Source: Thunnus maccoyii
Taxonomy: Eukaryota > Chordata > Actinopteri > Scombriformes > Scombridae
Assembly: GCF_910596095.1 (NCBI RefSeq)
Contig: NC_056547.1
Location: forward strand, 24,943,647 to 25,007,646
DNA length: 64,000 nt
Reading direction: 5' to 3'
The first letter of the stretch is position 1; each line of letters begins with the position of its first letter. Under the pieces are notes generated by a model, which made no database searches, was not told where the DNA came from, and saw nothing but the letters and a program-made list of their open reading frames with translations. A program made the translations under genes and the position numbers. Shown here piece by piece: positions 50,049-63,690 of the stretch.

Positions 50049-52538
50049 AAAAATATTGATTTTTCTGAAGGTGCAGCTTTAATGGGTTTTATATATCTAC
50101 TCAATAATTAAGACCTGTGATCTCAACTGGATGGAAAAGCAGCTCAAATATATGCATGTAATATCCTTTTTAATGATGTTTGAATATTAAACAATGAACA
50201 ATGTATCAGTTAATACCAATAAATGATCACTCATTGTTATAATAAACAAATCAAGTGATGTTGATACACGTTCCTGTCCACTAGGTGACAGTGTCCCCTG
50301 CAGAACAAATACACTGCTGTCTTCTGTGGCAACAGCATGCACACAAGGTGACAAGAGAAATTTGAATTGAACAAATACTCGCACTGGTTCGCTGGCTCTC
50401 TTCTTATCAGTCTGCTCTCACATGGAGAAGAAAAAAGATCAAAAAGACACTGGACGGGCAAATGTCCCATTATGTTTCAAGGCACATGGAGCAAATCATA
50501 GCCTATTAGATAAGCATCACCAAGCTCAACTCCTGACGAATCTGAAATAACATTTCAGATCAGAGATTTGTCGGTGAAAATGATAATGCGAGGGCAGAAG
50601 GGCTTCTGGGTTTCTTGAAGCATTCGGTATTCACACATATACAACAAGCTCAGCAAGTGCAGCTAATAATTTCAAGCCTGAACAAAACATACGTGTCTTA
50701 TCAAAACGTGTTGATATACCTACCACACGTGTATATACCTAACATTTTGTTCTGTGGCATATACATCAAAGAATCCTACTGACAAATACTTAAAATGGCT
50801 ACATGTATCATGCATATGATTCTTTAACATTTACACTGTTAACAAAACAATAACATAAGCTTGTAAAGGTTAATTACAAATTGAGTGATAATAATTATAA
50901 TACAGTAAAATTTAGTGGTAAAATTAATTCTTAAAAAAAATTCATCAAAGGCACTTAGCACCCACTTGTCATCAAAAATGTGTCACAATGTACATCAAAA
51001 ATGTACAGTACATCATTGATTTGAATGATAAGGCACCCCTGTATAGGCTGTATTATACTGTTATACTTATAGGCTGCTATATTATCACTTTTTCATGATG
51101 AATGACTGTCGACAAGTACTTGGCATTTGTGTTACAACTCAAGCATAACTCCATTTAAAACCTTTCTATCAATTTTTTTTACCATACTGAGTGAAGAAAA
51201 TCTCATTGATTGCTTCACCATAGTGCTACTCTTACTCCTGGTATCCAGTAGAGTCCTTTAAGACCAACAGACACTCTAAAATTCAACCCAAAAACATTTA
51301 AGGTGTGTAATCCTAGATTTCTTAAACAGTTTTGATGTCATTTTTGGCACAGCTTTGGCACCTTCTGTACTTTGTTGCATTGTACTCATAGTTGCAGCTA
51401 CTTGCATGTTCTACTGCAAAGTAACACTGAGCTATCACGTCATGGGTAATCAGGGAAGTAACTACTGTTGAGAATTTGTGGATTTCAGCAAACTGGAGGG
51501 GGTTTGCATTCTACAGTTTAAAAAAATTACACAAGGTGTGGTTTTTTGGAAAAATTTCAGTATTTTTAAACTCAATGCAGTTAAACTTGACTACTTTTAG
51601 GTCAACTTAAATCAACAAATAAAGGATTCAGTATTTCACAACTAGAATTTTATTTCTGGCAGTGTGGAGATGGCTATTAAACACCACTTTTACATTTTAC
51701 TGGAAACATAATTGAAGAAATCAGTGAATAACTTAGTATCAGATTGACATTTTAAAATGGGGGGTGAAGGGGCTATTAAAATATGTAATTTGGGGCTGAT
51801 TTGGGCTTGATTTTAGAGTGTGTTTTGGCCTTGGTGAACTATATTTAACAGCTGCAATCAGGCAAGCAAAATGCAAGTAACTCTGTAGTGTCGGTAGTTT
51901 ATGAGATTTTTGTTAGAAGCAGCCAATATGATGGGAGCCGATTCCCTCTCATAACTGCTATTATGATGTAAAACACCTCCACCATCACATCAGTAGCAAT
52001 ATTCTAACATGAAATGATAAAAATTTATACTGAGTTGAAGTGATATTTACAGCAGAGTCTGGTTTGTGTCTGGGACCATTAGCAAACAAAGCTTTAGGTA
52101 GCCACAATGTTTCCCATTGTACTGAAAAACAAACACAAAGAACACAAACATACTATAGCACTTAAATGATGTAGGCTATCAATGACATATAGCATGCTTG
52201 TTTAAAAGACAACTTCTCTTGTCTTCTTGTCTGTTCACTCTCGTTTGACATGTTTGAGTTGGGATTAGAGATAACAAGTGACAGTGTCCCTTTTGTCCTG
52301 CTGCTGGTCTATCCTGAAGTGGGATCATGACTGGGCACACAGTTTTGGAGACAAAAGCTTTACTGCTTTGTCAATAAGAGAAGTAAAGAAGATCATCAAA
52401 CTGGAAAGACCAGAAGAGTTCATAGGAAAATGTCTTTGGAAATCATGACAAAAACGGTATGAGGCGACATAAAAATAAATATTACAAGGCTGCTGAGGTT
52501 CATTTGGTGGTCATCCAAATGCACATATGGGCTTGGTA

Positions 52539-55500
52539 TCATCTGCCTTTAAACATTCGGATTTTGTGCTTGTCTGCCAGCAGCAGGGTGACATTATACT
52601 CATAATCTCCATCATGGACTCCTGTGTGTCGGAAAGCTCCAGCCAAATGGTTCTCCTCCCAGTAGTGATGCCAGTTTCCATACTGGTCTGCACCAAATCC
52701 AAACACATTGACCTAGAGCAAAGGAACAAAAGCCAGTTCACATCCACATATTATGAGTTTTTTTTTATTTCACAAAATACATTGTTATTTTTAAAAAAAG
52801 CAATAACTTCTAAAAATGTGATAAAATGTTAAGACTCATCAGGCAAGTTGTCCTTCTAAAAATATTCCACTACACATTTCTTTGAGCAGCTCTAGTTTGT
52901 CAAGGTCACATATGTACTCAATGTGGTGGTTCAACTTACCTCATCACATATGTGGACAGCGAGCAGCAAGCTGAGGAAGCCGGTTGAAGGATATCGCCCA
53001 TGACTTTCAAGCCAAGACTCGTAGACATACTTAAAAAATGTTGGATTGTAAATCAACACCTGCAAAAGAGTCATAGGTATTTCTACTCCTTTGTAATTTA
53101 CTGAGACAGTATAATAATTCAGCTCTGTGCTCTGCATTTCTTATAAAACTTTACAGCTACATAAATAACTCTGTATTGAAAAAGAAACAATGTCATGGTG
53201 ACAGAATGTTCAATATAAGCTTTATACACTGTATGACTAAAAGCTTGTGCACACTGCTATCCACATACTTCTTTGTACTTTAGGTCTGGGGCTGTCCTTC
53301 ATGGTTTGGGCTAGGGCCCTTAGTTCGAATTAAGGAGGTTCTTAATGCTGCAGCTTACAGTGATTGGACATCATTAGACAATCGTGTGTTTCCAACTTTT
53401 TCAATTGCACGACACCAGGTTCATAAAAACTGGTTTTCCCAATTTGGTATGAAAGAACTTGACATTTACAGAGCCAGTGCTGTGTATGGACACTGGACTT
53501 TTTTTCAGCACACACACACAACGGACAGCTAGTGGACCATGAGAAGATATTTGCTGAATTTGACAAAAAGTGTGTTTTAGAATCACTGACTCTACCTTTA
53601 ATGGGAGCAAATCCCTGCAGCCAGGTTCCAAAATCTGAGGAAAAACCCAAGACTAGTGGAGGCTGTTGTAGCAACCTGATTAATGCCCATTGTTTGGTAA
53701 TGACATGTTCAACAATCACATATGGGTACCTATACTTGTTTTTGGGTGTCCACATATTTTTGGCCATGTAGTGTATATATAGAATATCTTAAAGGTACCA
53801 TGTGGTGTTTTCTTCTTATCAAAAAAAAAAAATCTGTTTACAATATAATTTTCTTACCATAAGACATGTATCTTTCAAGCCTAACAAATGTCTTTCATTC
53901 CTCATAAAACATTTGCAAATCTGATTTTTAAAAAAAAATTCTTCATCTCCCCTGTGTTTCTTGGCACTTTATCGCCACCTGTTGATCAGTGGAATATTTT
54001 ATCGCATCACCACTCTGTTCTTGCAAGTATGTCCTTGTGGATGAGATTAAAATAAAATTGGGACCCAGTCTTCAAAACGTTGCTCCATAGTGCTACTACT
54101 AGTCAAACATTCCACAGGGTACCTTTAAGTTTTCATCCAAAACTTACCTTTGATATTTTAAAAAGTAAATATATCATGCTCAAGCAAATGCTAAGCCATG
54201 TTTAATGACAAAGAAATAAAAAAATAAAGGATTATGACCTTTACTTACCTTATCTTTATTTGCCTTTATCCTGGATATAACTGGTATATACGTGCTGTAA
54301 TACAAGAAAATACCAGCGGCTTAAAATTTGTGCTTTCATTGCCTTGAAAACAGCCTTAAATCATGTTTTTGCTGGACACAATTCTGGCTGTCTCCAATTG
54401 GTTGTAATCAAATCCACAATTGCAGAATAAGCATATTACATGATTTCTATCTAATTTGAGTGATGACACATCTAAAAATAAATGCCCAGTGTCAGGAATA
54501 TTACAGCTGTGTGAGAAAATCTGATTTAATACCATGGGAAGATTTTGCAGTTATCACAGGAACATATGCTCACTGTCTGCAATTTTTATCATTCACCATG
54601 TGAAAGTGAGCGATGTTGAGTTGTTTGCCATCCCAGAGTGGTGGAAAAACTGCAAAGCTAAAACATATAAATGAGAGAGGCTGTTTGAAAAAAAGGTGTG
54701 CAATACCCACGAGGTGCCACATTCAGTTTGCTTATGAAAAGTGACTGCAGGAAGAGTTAGATATAAGCAGCTTGACATGAAAAACTTGCATGTGTGACAT
54801 TTTCATGAATAGAGGAGCTAAAAGAAAACAATCATATTGTACTGACAAAATGTAAATTTACAGTCCGTGCAAATTCTACACCACGCCTGTGCAGCCTTTA
54901 AAATGTAAAGGGTTGGCTGAAATGAAAAGTAATGATTACATGGTAAGATACAATCCGGACAAATGTTTCCAATTAAAGTAAGGTTTATCAAGGCTATTGC
55001 CTCTGCAGCAATGTGTCTCATTAAAATTCAAAGATTATACAGACTGGTTTAATACCATTTGGAATTGTCGGCTGTACAGTATAACAGTCCAAATAGGTCT
55101 TCTGCATTTTGTAGTGAAAGGATATGAAAATGACTTGTCATTCGTCTGATGTGCTACACCATAAACCCTAATGTTTAACACACACAAGCTTGACATTTTA
55201 GCATAGGCAAATACTTAATTTTAGGACTGTTATTCAAAGTGAAGAATGTGAATGTGGATCAAACACATCCAGTCCTGTGCCATCTTACATAGTTCTGTCC
55301 TTCAGCAGTGCCCAATTTTATTTAACAAGACTAGAAAATGCAGCAAAAATAATTCACAACACCCTTTTAAAATCAAATGGCTGCTGGGCCAATGCTGACA
55401 TTACTGCCAGTAAAGTGAAATTTAATGATGCAGAATGATTGCTTTGGCAAAGTAGGAAGACATCTACACATTTATAGCAAACATTTGTTTGGATTTACTC

Positions 55501-56530
55501 GTCCTTCTACCATCTAACATGTTGGCGTGTTTGAGTTATTGGCAGTGGCGTTAACTGGCAGGGGCATCATTTTGTCATCTGGATGTCCAGTAATCAAGCT
55601 AATGATTACAGGTCATTGGCTGAAGGTGAAATTTAGTGGAAGATTAAAATTGAGCAATTATCCTTGTTACGGCAATCTGACAAATAGGGATATAGAGTGA
55701 ATGTGATTGTTATGACAGTCTGGTATTTGAAGAGTGTTAATGATTCTGGGAATTAACACTGAACTCCGATTTCATTGAAAAATGGAATATTAAATGATGC
55801 ATCTCTGTGCCTCACATTTTCAGATGAGAATAAAAGCACATTTATGTCTCTATTTATAACTTGCATTCATTGATTTTTTTTGAGGGGGGGCGCTTTTGGG
55901 GGCAATGCAGAAGGTTGTAAACACAACACTGACATATTATCGCCTCATAAATGATGATATGGCTAAAGTGTCAGCAAACAGTTGCCTTTTTTTACACATC
56001 CAGCAGACAGGGAGCAACATTAGCATTCATTTGAAGTTTTTTTTTTTTGGTCACCCGATGACTTTAAGTCCAATATTCACTCTCCTTTTAGCTCTGTTTT
56101 GGTCTCCACTACTTGCTGAGGAAAATATCTGTCTCTTGCTGAGGAAAATATCTGTATCTTTAGCCACAAAATTCTTCACTATATTCACCAGCTAACACAT
56201 TTATTCATTTGACATCTTGTTGCAGCTGAAAATGATGTTGATGTGAGCGTTGAGACCTTGACACCTTCAACATTACACACAGTCATTTGATGCATTCTTA
56301 ATATAGAAATATTGATAAAAGCAGCTTTAGCATTTGATAAGTACACTTACTGTTTAATGGTGCCCGTGGTCAGAGCACTAATGAGCCATTGAAGGTCCAG
56401 AGTCTTAAAAGGGATAAGCACCAGACTGGTGGTGTTGTCCAGGTCTATAGCACTTTCTGGATACATGACATGATGAGTTGTTCTGGCACCCACATCCCCC
56501 TCAAAACCAGTGGTGGGAGCTTGGTTCATT
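52539..56530 (-). CDS. st3gal1: ST3Gal1-type beta-galactoside alpha-2,3-sialyltransferase, last four exons (partial)
   Basis: These Golgi type II membrane enzymes transfer sialic acid from CMP-sialate to Gal-beta-1,3-GalNAc of O-glycans. Exons: 56530-56351, 54294-54249, 53059-52940, 52712-52539; phases agree and the stop follows IRMFKGR. Visible: [20 protein letters not shown] and YPES in the first exon, then sialylmotif S ([20 protein letters not shown] joined to VNVFGFGAD), motif III (HHYW) and motif VS (H-x4-E in HDGDYE). The C-terminal KIRMFKGR resembles ST3GAL1 (RIFKGR) more than ST3GAL2. The cytoplasmic tail, signal anchor and sialylmotif L are absent because upstream exons lie beyond the right edge. 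Teleosts carry several st3gal1-like copies, so the exact paralogue is uncertain. Confidence 0.9.
53223..53777 (+). mobile_element. Degraded, internally deleted Tc1/mariner-type transposon
   Basis: The start TATACACTGTATGACTAAAA is the inverse of the end TTTTGGCCATGTAGTGTATA. The interior keeps pieces typical of the transposase gene of this fish family, such as GGTTTGGGCTAGGGCCCTTAG, GGAGCAAATCCCTGCAGCCA and GTGGAGGCTGTTGTAGCA, but with stops and deletions, so it is a relic. It sits in a sialyltransferase intron. Confidence 0.8.
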
Positions 56531-58986
56531 CTGCAACGACAAAGAAGCAGTGTTTTTCATTTCAGGATTATTTTTCTTACATAATGATTGATCTTTGATC
56601 TTCTTGTTACTATGCCATCTTTATATTTTTCCAGGACAGCTCAAATTGAGGTTTATTTCACCCACATGTTTGAAAGATGGGGAACATTTGGTGTACTAAT
56701 CTCCATAATCTACAAAGGGGTTATAGTAATGGACCATGTGTTTAGTTTTCACTAAGCCCCAAAGTCAGCCAAACCTAAGGGCACAGTGCCATACGAAAAC
56801 CAGCCTTGATCATTATTTTGAGAAAAAGATAAAATAAAATAAAAATAAAAAGGAAATATATAAAAGAAGAAAGGAAAATAAAAAGCACAATTTGTCCCAC
56901 TTCACCATGTTTTGGACATCCAAACAGCAATTCAGAACAATCCAATGTCCATTTACAGCACAACAATTACCGCTTGGCAAGCTAGGCGAAGCATCCCTAT
57001 TATTATGTCCAACAATACTCACTCAAGCTGGAGCAGTAATTGGTGGGAACATAGTTTGACAGTGGCAGTTGGTTTGGGTCAGTGGAGGGATATGATAGAG
57101 AAGAAAAATCATGAAACTGACCCCACATGTGACTAGCATCACCTGTTTGGGTGCTGAGGTCTGAGCAATATCATCTTCCTCATTACTGACTCTGTGATGA
57201 CAGCTATATAGCAAACTGACATTTTCAGCCTGAGCCTGTCAGAATTCAAAATGACCTGCAAGAAATATTCTGTGTCTAAGCTTGCAGTAGCTATTTCATG
57301 TTGCAACTTTACATATAAGATGTGGCCTCCTGGGTAAAATTTGGGAATGACTCCCCACCTAAAAGACATTCTTCGGCAAATAAAGTCAAAGGTAAATGGA
57401 ACATCAATAGATATATATGGTTTTGGGGAAATGGGGAAAATTTTCAATTTGACAACAAGTGCTAATTAAACCTACATTAAATATTTTTTTGGCCACACGA
57501 CACGTTTAAGTTGATATGGCAAACGTGTTAGCAAACATTTGCTGTTTTGCTCTGCGTCAACTCCTGAGAGAAATATGTGGCTCTTTAACTACTACAAGCT
57601 TCATAAGTTAGCTGCTAATTTGTCTGTCTTCTATTTGGTTTTGGGAAAGTAGTATACAGTAGGCTTTTTTGCTGAAAACAGCTGCCTGCTGTGTCTGAGG
57701 ATGACGCTGATGACAGCAATAAGACTGCACAAAAACAGTTAAGTTGTGTGCCAGAAAACAGAAAAAAAATAGTTGAAACACTGAATGCCCCATAGAAAAA
57801 CAGCAGAAAAAATCAGAGTTGGGTGATCATTTTCGGTTTGGGTTTGTCACAACAACTGATACGTTAGACATACACATGGTAATTTGACCCATTATTCATA
57901 TAAAAATAGTGACTATGGCAGCTTCAAAGCTGTACACAATTCATTTTCCATTGTTAAGTAATGCATATTTGGCCTTCACAACTTTCTCTTTCAACATTTT
58001 GTGCTCAAGTCAAAAGGATCTAATTCAGCGCCTAATAGAAGCAGATACATCAATGTGTTGAAAGGTTGAAAATGAGCTAAATTAAAAAGAGTATATTAAA
58101 TCAGCTCATGAAAACAGGAGGGACATAGAGTCATGATGCACAGCTGTCTTTAGTGCACCAGTTAACTAAAGCAGTACTGCAGCTGTGAAATGGTGGCAAA
58201 GCCAGTCAGTCCCAGAGGAAAGGAGAGGAGCATCACCAGTAACAAAGCTGCCACACCAGATGCGACTGTGGTTATTATTGACACAACACTGATTATGATA
58301 ATGCATCATTAGTTGTAGCATTTTGGAGGAAGCAACCTGCACTTCATAAAATAATGATGTGTCGAACACATAAAACTCTGAATGGACTGTTAGGGCTTTG
58401 AGAACATGGTCAGCTGCAACACACTGCAGCGCTCAGCTGGCACATCTAAACCAAACCAGGCTCATGACTGTGACTGAGCTAAAAGTGCAATATATGGAAG
58501 AACAGAAAAATTGGTAAGAGGTTTTATGGTGCAATGTCTCAGTGGAAAAGTGCAGTTTTTGACAGGGCTACATTGGTGGGTTCCTCCTGTTATGCAGCTA
58601 CAACATGTGGGATTTAAGAATCGCTCAGCAAATGGATCCCTGCTGCCCATAGCAGATGAAAATGCATGGCAGCAAGAGCTGAGGAACACCATGTCACATA
58701 TCTGACAGTATTATGTTACTAATTCATCACAGCTGCAGCAGATTCAAAAATATTCTACTGTAACAACACATTACTTTGTGTTAGTAGTACATGTTGATAA
58801 TGTTTTCTTTCGCTCTTAATTCTCTCTTCTATTACAACAGACTTTGCATTCTCTTCTTCTTCTACATATTTTCCTATTGCTCACTTCCTCAACTACAGCA
58901 AAGGGCTAAGATCAAAATTACTACAAAGGTATTTCCCATTTAACTTCTTGCATAACAGTTGCTAAAGGCAAAGCACTTTACTATTG

Positions 58987-59754
58987 TTAAAGATCCCCTC
59001 CAGACATGTATTAAGATATATAAAAATACTCAATATAAAAAAAGTATGATTACCCCATTAAAATCCTATAAACGGCATCTACTCTTCCCTCATTAAAAAT
59101 TCCAGAATCTATGAATATGAGGATTTATAAAATGGGTAGTTAAAATCTTGCAATCTGATTGATTAAGAGCTGTGCTATAATGAGTGTATACTACAGCTAT
59201 GATGTTTGAAGTCCTTTTATAGTTCTATTGTAAATTATCACTCTGCAGCTACCGTTAAAATGTTGACCACATTCTGTAAGCAAGCAGGGATGATGCAGAG
59301 CTCCACCAACCACTGTCTCTGCAGCACCATGGTGCAAATACTTTCAGATGTGGGCCTTGAAGCAAGAGAGATAATATCTGTAAACAGGCACAAATGTGAG
59401 AGCTCTCTCCAGAACGACTGGCGATTGAAGGTGTCCGGAGAAAGTGGAGCAGTATCCTCGCCGCACTAAGCAATGCATATCCTAACAAAATGAGTTGGCC
59501 TAACGCTATTGCAAACACTTTGCAATGTGACCCCAGTGACGTTGGACATTTTTCCCATGGGTGTACAATTAATGGGAACATTCAAATTAATGTGAGTAAG
59601 TAAACTCTGGTTAGACCCCTGACTGGCTTGAAAGTTAGTTTAGCAGTTTACTAACATTGCATAGCAACCGCAGGCAGCTGGGACCTACTTTCTTGTTAAT
59701 GACTCTTATAATGTAATATTTAATAAAACAGTTTTTTATTGGATTGTGTATATA

Positions 59755-59787
<33 letters not shown>

Positions 59788-60162
59788 ACTTTTCTATATC
59801 TTGTAATATTTGGTCACTGTTTTATAAAAGCACTCTCACTACTGGAGGTGGTATATTGTGATTATATCACAATGTGAATTTCATTTCAGAAGTTTAACTG
59901 GTAGACAGATCTCGTGTAAGCTGCATACTGGACCACGATTGGCTCCAAACTAGTTGTGAGTCACAAATCCTGCTCATAAGCCCACCCCTTAAAATAAGAT
60001 TTTCAATGAACACAGACAAAATTTCCTCTTTCAGCAGATGAATGTGAAAACAGGCTTCTAGTGACAAACTCTGCACATTAATGAATCTGCACAGTGAAGC
60101 TCAAACATCCAACTGTAAGAACAAAAAGAAAAACATATTTTTGAGCACAGGGGGACTTTAAA
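58987..60162 (+). mobile_element. Longer copy of the TTAAAG-CCCCTCCA element, with a recombinase relic inside
   Basis: It starts TTAAAGATCCCCTCCAGACATG and ends GAGCACAGGGGGACTTTAAAG. The outer parts (58987-59140 and 59880-60162) match 7969-8500; the central 740 bp are unique to this copy and include the tyrosine-recombinase-like relic. Either this is the fuller element or another element inserted into it. Confidence 0.65.
59206..59469 (+). pseudogene. Relic of a Crypton/DUF3504-like tyrosine recombinase, C-terminal part
   Basis: An open frame of 87 codons contains STNHCLCSTMVQILSDVG then LEAREIISV and RHKCESSLQNDW. This fits the box-II pattern of tyrosine recombinases (H-x-x-R-x-T ... G ... 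I ... G-H ... S-[LI]-x-x-Y), as in the Crypton-derived KIAA1958/ZMYM/QRICH1 group. The active-site Arg is Cys here, the GH Gly is Arg and the Tyr position is not kept. The N-terminal part is absent. It is therefore a dead fragment. The assignment rests on motif reading only. Confidence 0.5.
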
Positions 60163-60955
60163 GAGCACAAAATTGTCATCCATCATATATAACAGAAGGG
60201 GCATTTAATCGTTTACCAACTTTTCATGTTACTGGAAAGTTCCCCTTGAGATCTGTTGAAGATTGTATGCATGTTGTGGTTAACTTGCTGCAGGGTCAAT
60301 CCTATGATAATGCAATTCTGTAAGGGCACTCAAGAAGTTAACTTACGTTATTAAGTGGATTCAGCGGGCTGCTCGTCCACTTAATCTTGTGGGGGCGTGT
60401 GGTGTCAACTGCTCTAAGGAGGTGAATATTTCAGATTGGTCTAATCAATATTCAACTTCTGCTCTAACTCCCCCTGGCACTGGAAATTTGTACCAGATGG
60501 ACTTGAAACAAACTGAAGCAGATGTACTGAGCCTTTCAAAAGCCCATCTCACCAACAAGATGGTTTGCTCACGCACAGGAAACCCAGGCCCTGTACCTGG
60601 AATACACAAATACTCAGAAAACACAGAATACATAGAGCAATGTGAGATGAAGAATCTCTTAAATCTTAAATATTTAAATGGAACAATTAGGATTAACATG
60701 TCTGTGGCTCACAGTACTAATAGATTTAGGGAATCAAAACGCTCAGAGCGAGAGAGGAACAGGTCTGCAAAACCCTTTCTCCAGAGAAAGCATGAAACCA
60801 GGACAGATGACTCACTCGCAGTGAAGGAATGAAACTCAGATTGAAGGTCTTTTTTACTGATGACAGAAATCTTGACCAGTGATTTATAGCAGGACTATTT
60901 GGACCTGACTGGTGTTAAGTGCTGGTACTTTGAGCATCAATCAACTTCACTCAAC

Positions 60956-61354
60956 TTAGAGGACCAGTGCATAGGATTTAGTGGCATGTAGCGGTGAGGT
61001 TGCAGATTGCAACCAACTGAATACCCCCCTCCAACCCCCTGGCCTTCCCCTTCCAAACGTGTAGGAGAACCTACGCTTGGAGGTCAAATGTATAAGGTCC
61101 TCTCTAGAGCCAGTGTTTGGTTTGTCCGTTCTGGGCTACTGTAGAAACACGGCGGTGCAACATGTCGGGCTCCAGGGAAGAGGACCCGCCTTGTATGTAG
61201 ATATAAAGGGCTCATTCTAAGCTAATGAAAGCACAACTATTCTTATTTTCAGGTGATTATACACTAATGAAAACATACTTATGAATATTACATTCCATTT
61301 CTACCAAGTCCATTCAGCTAGATGCCACTAAATCTTACACACGGCACCTTTAAG
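60956..61354. mobile_element. MITE with GATTTAGTGGCAT terminal inverted repeats (about 400 bp)
   Basis: The left end, with AGGATTTAGTGGCATGTAGC, is the inverse of the right end, with TAGATGCCACTAAATCTTAC. There is no coding capacity. The right part is shared with 10120-10277. Confidence 0.8.
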
Positions 61355-63561
61355 TGACTCTCAAAGGTTAAAATATACTGTACAAGGCAGGGTGAAATGT
61401 ACAAAGGTTGCCAGCAGTGATTAACATTAGAATTTTGCTGATTTTTGAGTCATCACATTTATCCGCAAACATGAGTGAAAAAAACAAACTTCGACTTCAG
61501 TGGGTGAATACTACCGAGACATCAGATCAGACGGACTGCACCGAAAACATCAAGGACTTCATTAAGGAAACATCACAGAGGCAGATATTTTAATTGTTTA
61601 GAAGATTTCACATCAATGCATCATCACTCAGTTTAATGTCAGTCTTGTGTAACTGGCCAGTGTGGGTCTGATATTGCAGCACACCTGCCAGTGTGGGTTA
61701 TAGTTTGCTGTTGTAATGTCTATGCAAGGCTTGATCTATTAAAGTGGCATCTCGCCTCAGCATTAGTGACCGCAGCAAAATCAAACAGTAGGTGGCAGTC
61801 ATAGGGAGTCAACATGTCACAACTTGTTGTTAATTCACAGATAATATCAAATTATGTAAAGGAGAAATTTTAAAGTTGCTAATTTCTTCAAGAGATTTTG
61901 TTCTTTGAGCATTTAGCCATTTGGGGAAGTTTTGGAGAACTTCTGTGAACTTGCCAACTTCTGTTTGTGTTCTAACAACAAGACAAAAGAGTCACTTTTG
62001 TCTTATGAACCCTTTGTTGTAGGTTGTATATCATCAGTTAGTGACCTCACATCTCTTATTTGTTCAGCAGTTTATATAGTTCTGGTATTGCGCCCACTGA
62101 AAGCTGTTTCCACCAGAGAAACACTTTACCAATCAAAGCTTTGTGGGCAGGATTACGAATGCCGATGTAATCTTTCAACACAGCTTGCTAGCCACCTAGC
62201 TATATCAATAAAAAGGCTGTTGGCAGTCGACTTACATAAATAACAACTCTTAAAACGTAATGAAACGTAACTTATCCTAGCATCTGCTACTACAGCTTCC
62301 ATGTTAACTCAAAATGACGTCAGAAGGGTGGATAGGTCACTTGCCACTGATTGGTTAGAGCAAAACGAACACATACAGAAATCTGCTAACATGAACACTG
62401 TTTCACATTCAGTCTGATTATCAGGCTATTGATTAATGGGTACATGATTAAAGATTTTGTCTGTATGTAAATGTTGGCCAAATAATTGATGAGAGCTACA
62501 TTACAACTGCTTATGTATTCATATATACAGTCAAAGCATTATTTAGTTTTGACATTAAAACATTACAGAGATCAGAATGGATTTGGGCCAAACATTTAGT
62601 TTGTCTGCCTCTTGAAAAGTGAGAAAAGTGTTACTGTGATGCTGATAAATGATTAATGGCATCTTTAATGTCATGGCTGTTTGCCTACCAGCAGACTGTA
62701 GGACATCATTTGTCTAATTATTATTCATTTATGTTAAAAATGCTCAAAGGCAAGAACCATAGTATTCTATAACATAGCCCTGTGCCTCAAGGTGCAGTCA
62801 GATCACGCAGCATGTAATGGCCAACTAACACTTTAAAGGTCAGTGGTATTTCAGTACTGTCTCATTTCTTCACATGCTCACTAGCTCGTTGCTGTTACTT
62901 CTACTCAACTTTGTAAGGTTCAAAGTGTGTTGAGTTTTCAAAAATGCTTATGTGGTTCCAGCTGACTAATGGTCATGATGAGGAATGAACACTGTGTACA
63001 TTTTTATTAGGTAGAGTGAATGCCAGAATGAGGCTACAGATGAGATGAAGGCACAGAGTGTCAGGTGTGATTTAAAGCTTGAGGCTTTGTAATTAACTGG
63101 ACGAATACTATACTTTCACTCATGTGATACTCTAGGTTGTTTTGAGAACAGCATGGCACTTTGCCTGTTAGCTATTCTGTGGAAAACTTGGAGTTCTCCT
63201 GGAACCACAGCTGACATCATCCACCCTTTTCCTAAGTGTTGGTTGATGAAATACCAGTGGCCCAGGTCTGTAGACCCAAGAAACTGGGTAATTACGTTCG
63301 AAAAGTTGTTTGATATACTGTATGTTTGTGCTTTGTAGGTAAATAGTAGGATGTTGCTATTCATCTTGAACTAATAAAGGCAGACACTAATAAAGATACT
63401 AATAGAGGTATCCAGTAAAAAGTTAAAAGTAAAAACATGTAGTATGCAAGTTCATCCATAGATAAATTTTGCCTTTTGCTAGACTGCCAAGTAAGATTGC
63501 CAACAATGATGAATGTCCTTCACTGACCGATTAACTGACTGACAGATGCGCAGCTGCCACC

Positions 63562-63690
63562 ATGCCTTACCCCGAGCAGCTCGTTAAAGGAGCTCTCATC
63601 CTGCACAATGTGGGAACACCTAACGAGCGCTCAGACTTGTTAAGGGAGCACGTACGAGTTATCCTCCATAGTGTGAACTGCATTCGTTAA
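63562..63690 (+). pseudogene. Possible PIF/Harbinger transposase C-terminal fragment
   Basis: A 42-codon frame starts at an ATG in good Kozak context (GCTGCCACCATGC) and reads VKGALILHNVGT then LLREHVRVIL. This resembles the end of PIF/Harbinger (HARBI1-like) nucleases, where a [KR]AC-h-h-LHN motif is followed by an LR[DE]H/I segment. The rest of a transposase is not present nearby. Weak: one short motif match. Confidence 0.3.

Larger units (their letters stand above)
46011..52538. other. AT-rich gene desert between parp10 and the sialyltransferase
   Basis: No coding exon was recognised. It holds a solo Tc1/mariner-type palindrome (46984-47062), interleaved inverted repeats (47150-47404), a degenerate tandem array (48036-48728) and AT microsatellites (47446-47462 and 50011-50044). 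Minus-strand AATAAA near 51646 could serve the sialyltransferase 3' UTR. Confidence 0.5.

Noticed and set aside
51655..51710. Similarity to 20150-20205 (CTGGCAGTGTGGAGA)
   Set aside because: Only about 15-20 bases match clearly; too short to define an element.
59255..59581. 108-codon minus-strand frame
   Set aside because: Antisense to the tyrosine-recombinase-like relic, which gives the recognisable motif on the plus strand.
60389..60832. 147-codon plus-strand frame in the right-hand intron
   Set aside because: Starts at an ATG but shows no recognised domain, no splice context and ordinary intron composition. Probably a chance frame.
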